DNA of 64,000 nucleotides, taken from contig NZ_CP050831.1 of NCBI RefSeq assembly GCF_012113595.1, forward strand, positions 558,001-622,000, read 5' to 3'. The notes beneath the pieces were generated by a model. It saw only the letters and a program-made list of their open reading frames with translations, ran no database searches and was not told the origin of the DNA. Source of the stretch: Bacteroides faecium (GTDB lineage Bacteria; Bacteroidota; Bacteroidia; Bacteroidales; Bacteroidaceae). This document shows positions 24,675-34,156 of the stretch, in pieces (positions within the stretch are counted from its first letter, which is position 1; every line of letters begins with the position of its first letter). The translations under genes and the position numbers were made by a program.

Positions 24675-26045
24675 TTATGAGAATAAATCATTCAGTGCTT
24701 CGCTCATGCTGGGATGAGTAAAGATGAAGTCACGCAGGAAAGTATAATCCTGCCCTGTCTTCATAGCAATGGCAACCGTATTGATAACTTCGCTGGAATC
24801 GGGCGCAAAAAGCATACAGCCTAGTATCTTTCCCGTGTGCTTATCAATGACAGCTTTCAGCAGACCATCTGTTTCTCCTAATGTTTTCGCTCTCGGTATA
24901 GCCATGACGGGCAGCTTCTTCACAATAATATCCAAGTTCTGCTTGCGGGCTTCCTCTTCATTCAGTCCGATACGCGCCAATGGCGGGTCGATAAATACAG
25001 AATAGCTGACAGGATTACGGTCACTTGTCTTCCGTTCCTTATCTCCGAATAAATCCTCACGGACAATCCGGTAATCATCCAATGAGATATAAGTGAACTG
25101 CAAACCACCTTTCACATCACCTACGGCACGTATATTGGGGTTAGTTGTTTTCAGATATTCATCGACAATGATAGCACCACGCGTATCCACCTCTACTCCG
25201 GCGGCTTCCAGATTAAGCCCTGCCGTGTTAGGCCTGCGACCTGTCGCCAGCAATACCGCTTCGGCTTCAAGCTCGAATGCCTCGTTAGTCTGCGAATCAG
25301 TGAAGGCGACGATTGCCTTGTCTTCATCATGCTTCACCGACTGTACCTTTGCGTTCATCCGGAAAACAATGCCTTTTTTCTCCAATGTTTCTTTTACGCT
25401 TGCCGCAATATCACGGTCTTCACGGGCAATCAGTTCGGGATAGCTTTCGAGCACAGTCACTTGCGAACCGAACGAAGCATACATGGACGCAAACTCCAGT
25501 CCGATATAACCGCCGCCGACAATGACCAGACGGCGGGGAAGGTCTGTCAGTTCCATGATTGAAGTACTGGTATAGACAAAAGGATTGCCCGCCACTCCGT
25601 CAATAGATGGAATGACCGTTTCCGCTCCTGTATTGATAATGATTTGTTTGGATGTCAGCAGGATTTCTTCCGTAGCTGTGCGGACTGCGACCGTATCGGA
25701 AGAAACAAACGAGCCTGTACCTGTATAAACAGTTACATTGGGATTGTCCGCCAAGTTATGGTAATTCTTGTTTCTCAATGCGCCGGTTACCGTTTCTTTC
25801 ACGGTAATCGCTTGCCGGTAAAAATCACTTTTCTCCTCAAAGGTGGCCTCTTTCCTACCCCAAGCTATTTTAGCCTGATGTACTAGCGTCTTTGTCGGGA
25901 TACATCCGATATTAATACATGTGCCACCATACATTTTGTCGGAACGTTCGATAATAGCTACCTTCTGTCCGCGTTTTGCAAACTCTGCCGCAAGGGTCTT
26001 TCCGCCTTTGCCGAAACCAATGATTATAACATCAAATACATTCAT
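24675..26045 (-). CDS. pyridine nucleotide-disulfide oxidoreductase (RclA/mercuric-reductase-like)
   Basis: This 456-residue flavoprotein has the FAD Rossmann motif DVIIIGFGKGGKTLAAEFAK (about 5-24), the redox-active pair in GGTCINIGCIPTKT (about 40-53), a second NAD(P)-binding motif IVGGGYIGLEFASMYASFG (about 168-186), and the dimerisation domain with FTHPSMSEALNDL, in which the His-Pro precedes the end. No metal-binding N-terminal domain is present. RclA-type proteins respond to hypochlorous acid or copper stress; the exact substrate is unknown. It appears monocistronic. Confidence 0.88.
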   Translation of the reverse strand: MNVFDVIIIGFGKGGKTLAAEFAKRGQKVAIIERSDKMYGGTCINIGCIPTKTLVHQAKIAWGRKEATFEEKSDFYRQAITVKETVTGALRNKNYHNLADNPNVTVYTGTGSFVSSDTVAVRTATEEILLTSKQIIINTGAETVIPSIDGVAGNPFVYTSTSIMELTDLPRRLVIVGGGYIGLEFASMYASFGSQVTVLESYPELIAREDRDIAASVKETLEKKGIVFRMNAKVQSVKHDEDKAIVAFTDSQTNEAFELEAEAVLLATGRRPNTAGLNLEAAGVEVDTRGAIIVDEYLKTTNPNIRAVGDVKGGLQFTYISLDDYRIVREDLFGDKERKTSDRNPVSYSVFIDPPLARIGLNEEEARKQNLDIIVKKLPVMAIPRAKTLGETDGLLKAVIDKHTGKILGCMLFAPDSSEVINTVAIAMKTGQDYTFLRDFIFTHPSMSEALNDLFS

Positions 26046-26195
26046 ATTCCTATCTTTTTATAAGTTTAAAATCAGCTTTTTCAGTTTGTTTTATTTCATA
26101 TTGCAAAGGTCGCCTCTTTCGAGATAACGGACAATAACGATTTTGCCGGATAAGTTAGCAATTATTCCTATAAGAAACAAAAGTAAGTATAATTA

Positions 26196-26233
26196 AAATC
26201 GCCGGAGCAGATATTTATCCACTCCGGCGATTT
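26196..26233 (-). terminator. intrinsic terminator of aspA
   Basis: AAATCGCCGGAG (26196-26207) and CTCCGGCGATTT (26222-26233) form a perfect 12-bp stem. On the minus strand it is followed by TTTTAATT, 36 bp after the aspA stop. Confidence 0.85.
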
Positions 26234-26269
26234 CTCTATTGATTCTATTTCCACTTACTATAACATCAA

Positions 26270-27703
26270 TCAACTATTCAGATGAATGTCCAACTTCACA
26301 GGTTTTATCATATTCTCCGGTTTCAGAATGGTATCCAAATCTTCTTTGGAAAGGATATTATGTTCCAATACAAGTTCATAAACTCCCTTTCCGGTCTCTA
26401 ACGCTTCTTTGGCAATTTTCGTAGAGTTCTTATATCCGATTACCGGATTCAAGGCAGTCACTACTCCGATGCTGTCGTGTACGTCCCGGCGGCATTTTTC
26501 TTCATTCGCCGTGATACCGTCCACACATAGAGTACGCAGAGTATCAAAACCATTCATAAACAAGTCGGCAGATTCGAAACAGCATTGCGCCATCACCGGT
26601 TCCATTGCATTCAGTTCCATTTGGGCGGCTTCGCCGCTCATGGCTACACAAAGGTCGTTTCCTATCACTTTATAGGCTATCTGATTCATGACTTCGGGAA
26701 TCACCGGATTTACTTTTCCGGGCATGATGGAAGACCCCGGCTGCATAGCCGGCAAGTTAATCTCTCCCAATCCGCAACGGGGACCGGAAGCCAATAGCCG
26801 TAAATCATTGCATATCTTATTCATCTTGACAGCCACACGTCTCATAGCAGCCGAATAACCTACCATGCAGGAAGTATCCGAAGTGGCTCCTACCAAGTCG
26901 TCTGCCAGTTTTATATCCAGTCCGGTGATTTTACGCAAAGCGGCAATACACTTTTCGGCATATTCGGGCTCGGCGGTGATTCCGGTTCCGATGGCAGTTG
27001 CCCCCATATTGACCGTCAGAAAATCCTGTGCGGCAAAGTCAAGGTTCTTCACTTCATGTTCCAGTATGCTTGCAAATCCGTTGAATGTCTGTCCGAGGGT
27101 CATCGGCACAGCATCTTCCAACTGAGTACGTCCCATCTTAATCACATGCGCAAACTCTTTTCCTTTCTTGCGGAGAGATGCTATCAACTCGGTGAAATGT
27201 TTCACCAGTTTCAGGTGGGTATAATATAAGCCAATGTGAATAGCGGTAGGATACGCGTCATTGGTAGATTGCGAACGGTTCACGTGGTCGTTGGGGGAAC
27301 AATACTGGTATTCGCCGCGCTGGTGTCCCAGCAGTTCCAATGCACGGTTGGCAATCACTTCATTGGCGTTCATGTTCGTCGTAGTTCCGGCTCCGCCCTG
27401 AATCATGTCAACAGGAAATTGTTCGTGATGTTTCCCTTCGAGGATTTCCTTACAAGCCTTCAAAATAGCGTCTGTCTGTTCTTCGGTCAGCAAATCCAAT
27501 TCACGGTTGGCGACGGCAGCCCCCATTTTCGTGATAGCCAACGCCTGAATAAATAAAGGATACTCATTCAAATGAAACTTGCTGATGCGAAAGTTTTCAA
27601 TACCACGGAGTGTCTGTACTCCATACAATGCGCTTTCGGGCACTTCACGACTTCCTATCAAGTCGCTCTCTGTACGAGTTTTCTTCGATAAATTCTGTTC
27701 CAT
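26270..27703 (-). CDS. aspA: aspartate ammonia-lyase (aspartase)
   Basis: The 477-residue cytosolic tetramer deaminates aspartate to fumarate and ammonia. It belongs to the fumarase/aspartase superfamily: the signature GSSIMPGKVNP (about 316-326) with the catalytic Ser loop, the TNMNANEVIANRALELLG segment and the STNDAYPTA block are all visible. Length is typical. It diverges from dcuB-ansB across a 180-bp spacer, so the neighbours supply its substrate and export or use its product. The fumarate can feed anaerobic fumarate respiration. Confidence 0.95.
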   Translation of the reverse strand: MEQNLSKKTRTESDLIGSREVPESALYGVQTLRGIENFRISKFHLNEYPLFIQALAITKMGAAVANRELDLLTEEQTDAILKACKEILEGKHHEQFPVDMIQGGAGTTTNMNANEVIANRALELLGHQRGEYQYCSPNDHVNRSQSTNDAYPTAIHIGLYYTHLKLVKHFTELIASLRKKGKEFAHVIKMGRTQLEDAVPMTLGQTFNGFASILEHEVKNLDFAAQDFLTVNMGATAIGTGITAEPEYAEKCIAALRKITGLDIKLADDLVGATSDTSCMVGYSAAMRRVAVKMNKICNDLRLLASGPRCGLGEINLPAMQPGSSIMPGKVNPVIPEVMNQIAYKVIGNDLCVAMSGEAAQMELNAMEPVMAQCCFESADLFMNGFDTLRTLCVDGITANEEKCRRDVHDSIGVVTALNPVIGYKNSTKIAKEALETGKGVYELVLEHNILSKEDLDTILKPENMIKPVKLDIHLNS

Positions 27704-27848
27704 ATCGGTTGTTTTATAACAATAACATTTTAGTTAGTACTTATATAACCAACCAGCGAGGTTATTGTTTTTATAAATATGCAAAAACTATTCAATAAGT
27801 TTTTTGTTGTTAATAGAAGAAAAAGAAAATACAAAGAACGAAAACGGT

Positions 27849-27856
27849 TATCTTTG
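27849..27856 (+). promoter_or_regulatory. -7 promoter box of dcuB-ansB-porin
   Basis: TATCTTTG matches TAnnTTTG and lies 27 bp ahead of the dcuB ATG. No clear -33 element was found at the right distance, which would fit an activator-dependent promoter. Confidence 0.55.
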
Positions 27857-27883
27857 CGTTTAAATTTTAAAAAGTAACAACCT

Positions 27884-29194
27884 ATGATATTACAATTAGC
27901 ATTTGTTCTGACTGCCATTATTATTGGCGCACGCCTGGGCGGTATTGGTCTTGGCGTTATGGGAGGCGTTGGATTGGCGATACTCACGTTCGTTTTTGGT
28001 TTACAGCCCACCGCTCCGCCTATCGATGTCATGCTGATGATTGCCGCCGTTATCTCGGCAGCCGCTTGTATGCAAGCCGCCGGGGGGCTAGACTACATGG
28101 TAAAGCTGGCAGAACATTTGCTACGAAAAAATCCGTCACACGTCACTCTGTTAAGCCCGCTGGTGACTTATCTGTTTACTTTCGTAGCAGGAACCGGACA
28201 TGTGGCTTATTCCGTATTACCCGTGATAGCGGAAGTTGCCACCGAAACAAAAATCCGTCCGGAACGTCCGCTCGGCATTGCGGTCATCGCTTCTCAACAA
28301 GCCATCACAGCAAGTCCTATCTCCGCCGCCACCGTTGCTTTGCTCGGACTGCTGGCGGGATTTGATATTACCCTCTTCGATATTCTTAAAATTACAATTC
28401 CCGCTACGATTGTCGGTGTTTTGGTAGGCGCTTTATTCTCCATGAAAGTGGGGAAAGACCTTGTAGACGACCCCGAATATCAGAAACGGTTGAAAGAAGG
28501 TCTTTTCAATGACAAGAAAATAGAGATTAAGGATGTCAAGAACAAACGTTCAGCGATGATTTCCGTCATCATCTTTATATTGGCAACCGCTTTTATCGTA
28601 CTCTTCGGCTCTTTCGAAGGCATGCGCCCGTCTTTCCTTATCGACGGTGAAATTGTGACATTGGGAATGTCGTCCATCATCGAAATTGTCATGTTATCGG
28701 CCGCAGCCATCATCTTGTTAGTAACGAAGACAGACGGAATCAAGGCAACACAGGGTTCCGTATTCCCTGCCGGGATGCAAGCGGTTATCGCTATCTTCGG
28801 TATTGCCTGGATGGGTGATACGTTCCTTCAAGGGAATATGGCACAACTAACTTTCTCTATTGAAGGCATTGTCCGCGAGATGCCGTGGCTTTTCGGAATT
28901 GCGCTATTCGTGATGTCTATCCTGCTTTACAGTCAGGCAGCCACCGTGCGGGCACTTGTGCCACTGGGTATCGCACTGGGTATCTCTCCGTATATGCTGA
29001 TTGCCCTGTTCCCCGCTGTTAACGGATATTTCTTTATCCCGAACTACCCCACTGTGGTGGCCGCCATCAATTTCGACCGGACAGGGACAACAAAAATCGG
29101 CAAATATGTGTTGAATCATTCGTTCATGATGCCCGGACTGGTGTCCACAGCCGTCGCTATTGCGTTGGGACTGCTTTTTATACAAATATTCTAA
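27884..29194 (+). CDS. dcuB: anaerobic C4-dicarboxylate transporter, Dcu family
   Basis: A 436-residue inner-membrane protein with about ten to twelve hydrophobic helices (MILQLAFVLTAIIIGARLGG at the start, VSTAVAIALGLLFIQIF at the end) and the Dcu motif region ATETKIRPERPLGIAVIASQ (about 125-144). Dcu carriers exchange fumarate, aspartate and succinate in anaerobes. It is the first gene of a tight group with ansB (32 bp) and a porin, and divergent from aspA, so aspartate uptake and succinate efflux are the likely tasks. Confidence 0.92.
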   Translation: MILQLAFVLTAIIIGARLGGIGLGVMGGVGLAILTFVFGLQPTAPPIDVMLMIAAVISAAACMQAAGGLDYMVKLAEHLLRKNPSHVTLLSPLVTYLFTFVAGTGHVAYSVLPVIAEVATETKIRPERPLGIAVIASQQAITASPISAATVALLGLLAGFDITLFDILKITIPATIVGVLVGALFSMKVGKDLVDDPEYQKRLKEGLFNDKKIEIKDVKNKRSAMISVIIFILATAFIVLFGSFEGMRPSFLIDGEIVTLGMSSIIEIVMLSAAAIILLVTKTDGIKATQGSVFPAGMQAVIAIFGIAWMGDTFLQGNMAQLTFSIEGIVREMPWLFGIALFVMSILLYSQAATVRALVPLGIALGISPYMLIALFPAVNGYFFIPNYPTVVAAINFDRTGTTKIGKYVLNHSFMMPGLVSTAVAIALGLLFIQIF

Positions 29195-29226
29195 TAATAT
29201 ATTATTAACCTAAACTTCATTCAGTT

Positions 29227-30285
29227 ATGAAACAATTCAAAAGATTTGGTCTGGTAGTAACCGCCCTGCTACTTACCGTAACGATGGCTTTTGCCGCAAA
29301 ACCGAATATTCACATTCTTGCCACCGGTGGAACTATTGCCGGTACGGGAAGTTCCGCCACCGGAACCAGTTACACGGCAGGACAGGTTGCCATCGGCGCA
29401 TTGCTCGATGCCGTTCCCGAAATTAAGGACATCGCCAACGTGACAGGCGAACAGATTGTAAGAATCGGCTCGCAGGATATGAACGATGAAGTCTGGCTGA
29501 CACTTGCCAAGAAAATCAATGAGCTGTTGAAACGCCCGGATATTGACGGCATCGTCATCACTCACGGAACGGATACGATGGAAGAAACCGCTTATTTTCT
29601 GAACCTGACTGTCAAAAGCGACAAACCGGTAGTACTGGTAGGCGCCATGCGTCCTTCCACTGCGTTAAGCGCTGACGGCCCGCTGAATCTTTACAATGCC
29701 GTCGTTACCGCCTCTGCCAAAGAGTCCAAAGACAAAGGCGTATTGGTAGCCATGAACGGACTTATCCTGGGAGCAGAAAGTACAGTGAAGATGAACACTG
29801 TCGACGTACAGACTTTCCAAGCTCCTAACTCCGGCGCACTGGGCTATGTACTGAACGGAAAAGTATTCTACAATCAAGTGACGCTCAAAAAACATACAAC
29901 TCAGTCTGTATTCGATGTAACGCACCTTACCTCACTGCCTAAAGTCGGTATCGTATATAGTTACTCCAACATCGAAGCGGATATGATGACTCCCCTGCTC
30001 AACAACGGATATAAAGGTATCATCCATGCAGGAGTCGGCAACGGAAATATCCACAAGAACATCTTCCCGTCATTGATAGACGCCCGTAGAAAAGGAATCC
30101 TCGTAGTCCGCTCTTCCCGTGTACCGACCGGTCCTACCACTCTCGATGCCGAAGTAGATGATGCCAAGTATCAATTCGTAGCTTCACAGGAACTGAATCC
30201 GCAAAAGTCCCGCGTATTGTTAATGCTCGCATTAACCAAAACCACAGACTGGAGACAAATTCAGCAATACTTTAACGAATACTAA
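29227..30285 (+). CDS. ansB: type II (periplasmic) L-asparaginase
   Basis: This 352-residue enzyme hydrolyses Asn to Asp and ammonia. A signal peptide (MKQFKRFGLVVTALLLTVTMAFA) shows it is exported. The two catalytic threonine motifs are ATGGTIAGTG (about 32-41) and THGTDTMEETAYF (about 114-126); a conserved Lys-containing segment AMRPSTALSADGP follows. Length and exported form match the high-affinity type II class. Downstream of dcuB, it makes aspartate in the periplasm for uptake. Confidence 0.95.
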   Translation: MKQFKRFGLVVTALLLTVTMAFAAKPNIHILATGGTIAGTGSSATGTSYTAGQVAIGALLDAVPEIKDIANVTGEQIVRIGSQDMNDEVWLTLAKKINELLKRPDIDGIVITHGTDTMEETAYFLNLTVKSDKPVVLVGAMRPSTALSADGPLNLYNAVVTASAKESKDKGVLVAMNGLILGAESTVKMNTVDVQTFQAPNSGALGYVLNGKVFYNQVTLKKHTTQSVFDVTHLTSLPKVGIVYSYSNIEADMMTPLLNNGYKGIIHAGVGNGNIHKNIFPSLIDARRKGILVVRSSRVPTGPTTLDAEVDDAKYQFVASQELNPQKSRVLLMLALTKTTDWRQIQQYFNEY

Positions 30286-30300
30286 AAACCGGACTGACTT

Positions 30301-31488
30301 ATGAAAAAATTAATCCTTATGCTGCTCCTGGCGGGCAGCATACAGGGAGTATATGCTCAAAAAACGGAGAAGAAAGACAAATTCTCGCCCAATACTCCCT
30401 TATTTGAAGAACTGACAGACGTCAAAAAGAAAACGGATAAGTTCAATCTTTATCTGAATATGCAAGGTAGTTTCGACGCTCATTTCCAGGACGGATTTCA
30501 AGAGGGCGACTTCAATATGCACCAGCTCCGCATCGAAGCGAAAGGAAATATCAACAACTGGCTCTCTTACCGTTACCGCCAGCGCCTCAACCGTTCGAAC
30601 GACGCAAACGGCATGATTGACAATCTCCCGACTTCCATCGACTACGCCGGCATCGGCATCAAGCTGAACGACCAGTTCAATCTTTTCGCCGGAAAGCAAT
30701 GTGCGGCTTATGGTGGCTTCGAGTTCGACTTGAACCCGATTGACATCTATCAATACAGCGACATGATCGACTATATGAGCAACTTTATGACCGGATTGAA
30801 TGTCGGCTATAATGTCACTCCCGACCAGCAGCTTAACCTGCAAGTCCTGAACAGTCGTAACGGCTCTTTCGACAGCACCTACGGAATCACGGAAGATGCG
30901 GAAGGGAATATTCCCGATTTGAAATCCGGCAAAATGCCATTGGTTTATACATTGAACTGGAACGGTAATTTCAACAATGTATTCAAGACCCGTTGGTCGG
31001 CTTCCGTCATGAACGAAGCCAAGAGCCATAATATGTATTATTATGCTCTGGGAAACGAACTGAACCTGGGGAAATGGAACGCTTTTGTGGATTTCATGTA
31101 TTCGAAAGAGGATATCGACCGCAAAGGTATCATAACCAATATCGTCGGTCGTCCGGGCGGACATAATGCTTTTGACACCGGTTATCTTTCTGTGGTAGCC
31201 AAATGCAATTATCGTTTTCTGCCGAAATGGAACGCCTTTGTGAAAGGTATGTATGAGACGGCTTCCGTCACCAAGGCTTCCGAAAGAATCGAGAAAGGAA
31301 ACTACCGCACTTCCTGGGGCTACCTGGCAGGTGTCGAGTTCTATCCGATGGAAACCAACCTGCACTTCTTCGTCACCTACGTAGGACGTTCGTACGACTT
31401 CACTTCCCGCGCTAAAGTGTTGGGACAGGAGAATTACAATACCAACCGCATTTCTGTAGGATTCATTTGGCAAATGCCTGTATTCTAA
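30301..31488 (+). CDS. outer-membrane porin (phosphate-selective porin O/P-like)
   Basis: The 395-residue barrel has a signal peptide (MKKLILMLLLAGSIQGVYAQ) and repeated amphipathic strands with aromatic girdle residues, ending in the strand INRISVGFIWQMPVF-type sequence with a terminal Phe. FQEGDFNMHQLRIEAKGNI and LFAGKQCAAYGGFEFD resemble the porin O/P group. Position 15 bp after ansB suggests it admits asparagine or dicarboxylates through the outer membrane; the substrate is inferred from context. A terminator follows. Confidence 0.82.
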   Translation: MKKLILMLLLAGSIQGVYAQKTEKKDKFSPNTPLFEELTDVKKKTDKFNLYLNMQGSFDAHFQDGFQEGDFNMHQLRIEAKGNINNWLSYRYRQRLNRSNDANGMIDNLPTSIDYAGIGIKLNDQFNLFAGKQCAAYGGFEFDLNPIDIYQYSDMIDYMSNFMTGLNVGYNVTPDQQLNLQVLNSRNGSFDSTYGITEDAEGNIPDLKSGKMPLVYTLNWNGNFNNVFKTRWSASVMNEAKSHNMYYYALGNELNLGKWNAFVDFMYSKEDIDRKGIITNIVGRPGGHNAFDTGYLSVVAKCNYRFLPKWNAFVKGMYETASVTKASERIEKGNYRTSWGYLAGVEFYPMETNLHFFVTYVGRSYDFTSRAKVLGQENYNTNRISVGFIWQMPVF

Positions 31489-31502
31489 AGAAAAGAAAGT
31501 GA

Positions 31503-31543
31503 CACCTCGCCACAATCACAGTGACGAGGTGCCTTCGTTTTTT
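31503..31543 (+). terminator. terminator of the dcuB-ansB-porin operon
   Basis: CACCTCG (31503-31509) pairs with CGAGGTG (31525-31531), and TTCGTTTTTT follows. The loop interior TCACTGTGA-like bases can add a second short stem. Confidence 0.75.
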
Positions 31544-31595
31544 AAGAGAGAAAGAAGATTCTGTCTTAAGAATCTGTTTATTTTGGAAAACTGTT

Positions 31596-34139
31596 TTATT
31601 TACCAGTTAATGCCTGCTTAATTTTAAAGGCCAAACTCTGATAATGAGCGCGGGTAGTAGTATCTCCTGCATTTGCTTTACTTTGGAGCAGGGCATAACT
31701 ATCCATTATTTTCTGATGAATAGCCGGATTCTTTATCATCCCTGTATTACTGAGCGGATTTAACTCGAACCCTGCCTTTTGCCAATCTACACGTTCAGTA
31801 ATAAAACGTTCCTCAACCTCATTCTGTGCTTTAAAAGAAAATAGAGAAGCTTTCTGTGTCACCAGTCCGCCTTCTTTCAACAGTTTCTCTACATAAGCAA
31901 TCTGTAAATTGCGGTCATACATATTCAGCCCGGAACCGGATTTGGTTTTCTTCCATACAAAATTATAAATATCATCCATAAACTCGCTGTAACGGTAAGC
32001 CTGTTGAGGATACAATTCTTCGTACAGAACGAGGCTCGATGTCACATAAGGGAAGAACAGGCGGTTGAGAACCATATTCTGCAAAGAACTCGGCGAATAA
32101 ATGGGACCGGTGTACTTTATCACATTTCTGTCCAACAACCATTCCGGCAGTTCCATCATCGTCTCCAATATAAACTTCAAGGCTTCCTTCTGTTCCGTTT
32201 TCGGAACAAAACGTATAACGGACTTCTCACTGTCCCGACGCGGTTCATCCAGATAAATGCCACCCACCGTCACCATAGCGTGCAGGAGATAACGCTGCAT
32301 CTGTATGATGACTTCCTTATAGGATTCCGTCAGACGTTCGTATTGGTTATCATCCTCACTAGTCCATTCCGGCAGGTTCTTCACGATCAGTTTCAGATTT
32401 TTCAACCCATACATTCCCGCTTTTACCGCGTTGTCTCCCAAATCTTCCGCCTTGCAAGACGGGTCGACCTCATTAATAAATGGCTGCGGGCCGTATTTAT
32501 ACATCGGGTCATGCTCTTTCTCTTTAATCCATTGATTCAATGTCGTTTTTTCCTCATCAGGAGAAGCAGCGTCCAAAATGGGTTTATATCCCCACTTGAT
32601 AGCAAACTTGTCATATACCCCCAGAAGCGGCGGAGTCAAAACAACGCCTTCGTCACCCGGTTGGGCTACATAATTGAAACGGGTATAGTCCATGATAGAA
32701 GGAGTCGTACCATATTTTCGGGTAAAGGTGGCTGAACGCAATGAATCGACAGGAAACGAATAGGACGCGCCGAAATTATGCATTAATCCCAATGTGTGAC
32801 CAATTTCGTGCGCAGCTACATAACGCAGAGAGCTTCCCATTGTCTCATTATCGAATACAGCCTTACGCACTTTCGGGTCTACCGCAGCAGTTTGCACGAA
32901 CCGCCAGTTATGCAGCAATTTCACGAGATTCGAATAGAAAAGTACATCTCCCTGAATAATTTCTCCCGACCGCGGGTCGACGCAGGAAGGCCCCATGGAG
33001 TTTTGTTCGGGAGTTGTAATCATCCGGTAGCAACTATACCGGATATCATCGGGATCAAAATCCGGATCATCTTTCGGATAATCCCGCGCCACAATCGCAT
33101 TCTTAAATCCTATCTCTTGGAATGCAACCTGCCAGTCCTCGATTCCTTTCTTTATATAATCCCTCCATTTATCGGGAATGGCGGTATCCACATAATAGAT
33201 AATCGGTTTCTGCGGCTCAACCAGTTCCCCCTGCCGGTAACGTTCCAGTTCTTCGGGTTTAGGTTGCAAATTCCATCGGTTGATATACGAAAGTTCCTGC
33301 AGGCCGTCTTTCTTTTCCGTATATAGCCTTTTGGTTTCATCAAAATAACCGATACGCGAATCACTGTAACGGGGACGCATAATCTTCTTCGGCAATAGAA
33401 TAATATTACGTGTCATAGTCACCGTAAACGGGCCGCCGTCTACGGTATAGCTCATCAATGACTTGATATTAATATTCAAGGGAAAACATTTCATTCCCAA
33501 AATAGAAGACTTGGAAGCGACAAGGCTTCCTTTCATCGCTTTCTTCTTCCTCAACACGTCCATGATATTCTCCGAACGGAACGGGCTGAACTCCGGTACG
33601 TCGGTAATAAAAAGCGGGCTCATATTGATAACGTATGCCGAAGAATCCGGCGACAGGCTCTCTATCTTGTAAGCCTCCCAGATAGGGTCTGAAAAGTTAC
33701 GCAGAAAAGCTTCGTACATGTTGGAAGTGGTATCGCATAGGTTACGAACCATTCTCCTGTGCATATACACTTTCTTTTCATCTGCCGAGAAAGTCACCAA
33801 TACCGGATTGCGTGGCATTTGTCCGGCAGCTATATCTTTGTTATTACTGGTGCTCGACACTCTGGACGAAATCATGAAATCCCGTTTCATCAAGTCTTTG
33901 GGAATCTCGAAATAATATTTATCCTTGACGATATGTATCTTGAACATACCGTCAATAGTTTCGGCTCCCTTTAATAATTTGTTGTATTCCGTCAAACCAT
34001 TCCTGGCAGAATCCTTCACCGCAGTCTGTTCCGTTGCCGCTTTCTTTTTCTTATTTTTCAGGATCTGGCTTTCAGCATTGGCAGTTGTCACTCCGGCAGC
34101 CAAAGTCCCTACAAGAAATAAACTGATAATCTTATTCAT
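31596..34139 (-). CDS. zinc-dependent metalloprotease, DUF5117/DUF4953 type
   Basis: This 847-residue exported protein has a signal peptide (MNKIISLFLVGTLAAGVTTANA). N-terminal DUF5117/DUF5118-like regions (about 30-400) precede the metzincin-like catalytic motif AAHEIGHTLGLMHNFGASY (about 440-458), with the full HExxHxxGxxH zinc signature. A long C-terminal region follows, containing LDEPRRDSEKSVIRF. It is the last gene of a SusCD-metallopeptidase operon. A protein or peptide substrate for the locus is suggested by the two peptidase-family genes and the absence of glycosidases. Confidence 0.85.
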   Translation of the reverse strand: MNKIISLFLVGTLAAGVTTANAESQILKNKKKKAATEQTAVKDSARNGLTEYNKLLKGAETIDGMFKIHIVKDKYYFEIPKDLMKRDFMISSRVSSTSNNKDIAAGQMPRNPVLVTFSADEKKVYMHRRMVRNLCDTTSNMYEAFLRNFSDPIWEAYKIESLSPDSSAYVINMSPLFITDVPEFSPFRSENIMDVLRKKKAMKGSLVASKSSILGMKCFPLNINIKSLMSYTVDGGPFTVTMTRNIILLPKKIMRPRYSDSRIGYFDETKRLYTEKKDGLQELSYINRWNLQPKPEELERYRQGELVEPQKPIIYYVDTAIPDKWRDYIKKGIEDWQVAFQEIGFKNAIVARDYPKDDPDFDPDDIRYSCYRMITTPEQNSMGPSCVDPRSGEIIQGDVLFYSNLVKLLHNWRFVQTAAVDPKVRKAVFDNETMGSSLRYVAAHEIGHTLGLMHNFGASYSFPVDSLRSATFTRKYGTTPSIMDYTRFNYVAQPGDEGVVLTPPLLGVYDKFAIKWGYKPILDAASPDEEKTTLNQWIKEKEHDPMYKYGPQPFINEVDPSCKAEDLGDNAVKAGMYGLKNLKLIVKNLPEWTSEDDNQYERLTESYKEVIIQMQRYLLHAMVTVGGIYLDEPRRDSEKSVIRFVPKTEQKEALKFILETMMELPEWLLDRNVIKYTGPIYSPSSLQNMVLNRLFFPYVTSSLVLYEELYPQQAYRYSEFMDDIYNFVWKKTKSGSGLNMYDRNLQIAYVEKLLKEGGLVTQKASLFSFKAQNEVEERFITERVDWQKAGFELNPLSNTGMIKNPAIHQKIMDSYALLQSKANAGDTTTRAHYQSLAFKIKQALTGK

Positions 34140-34156
34140 ATAAAGTTTCTTTAAAT

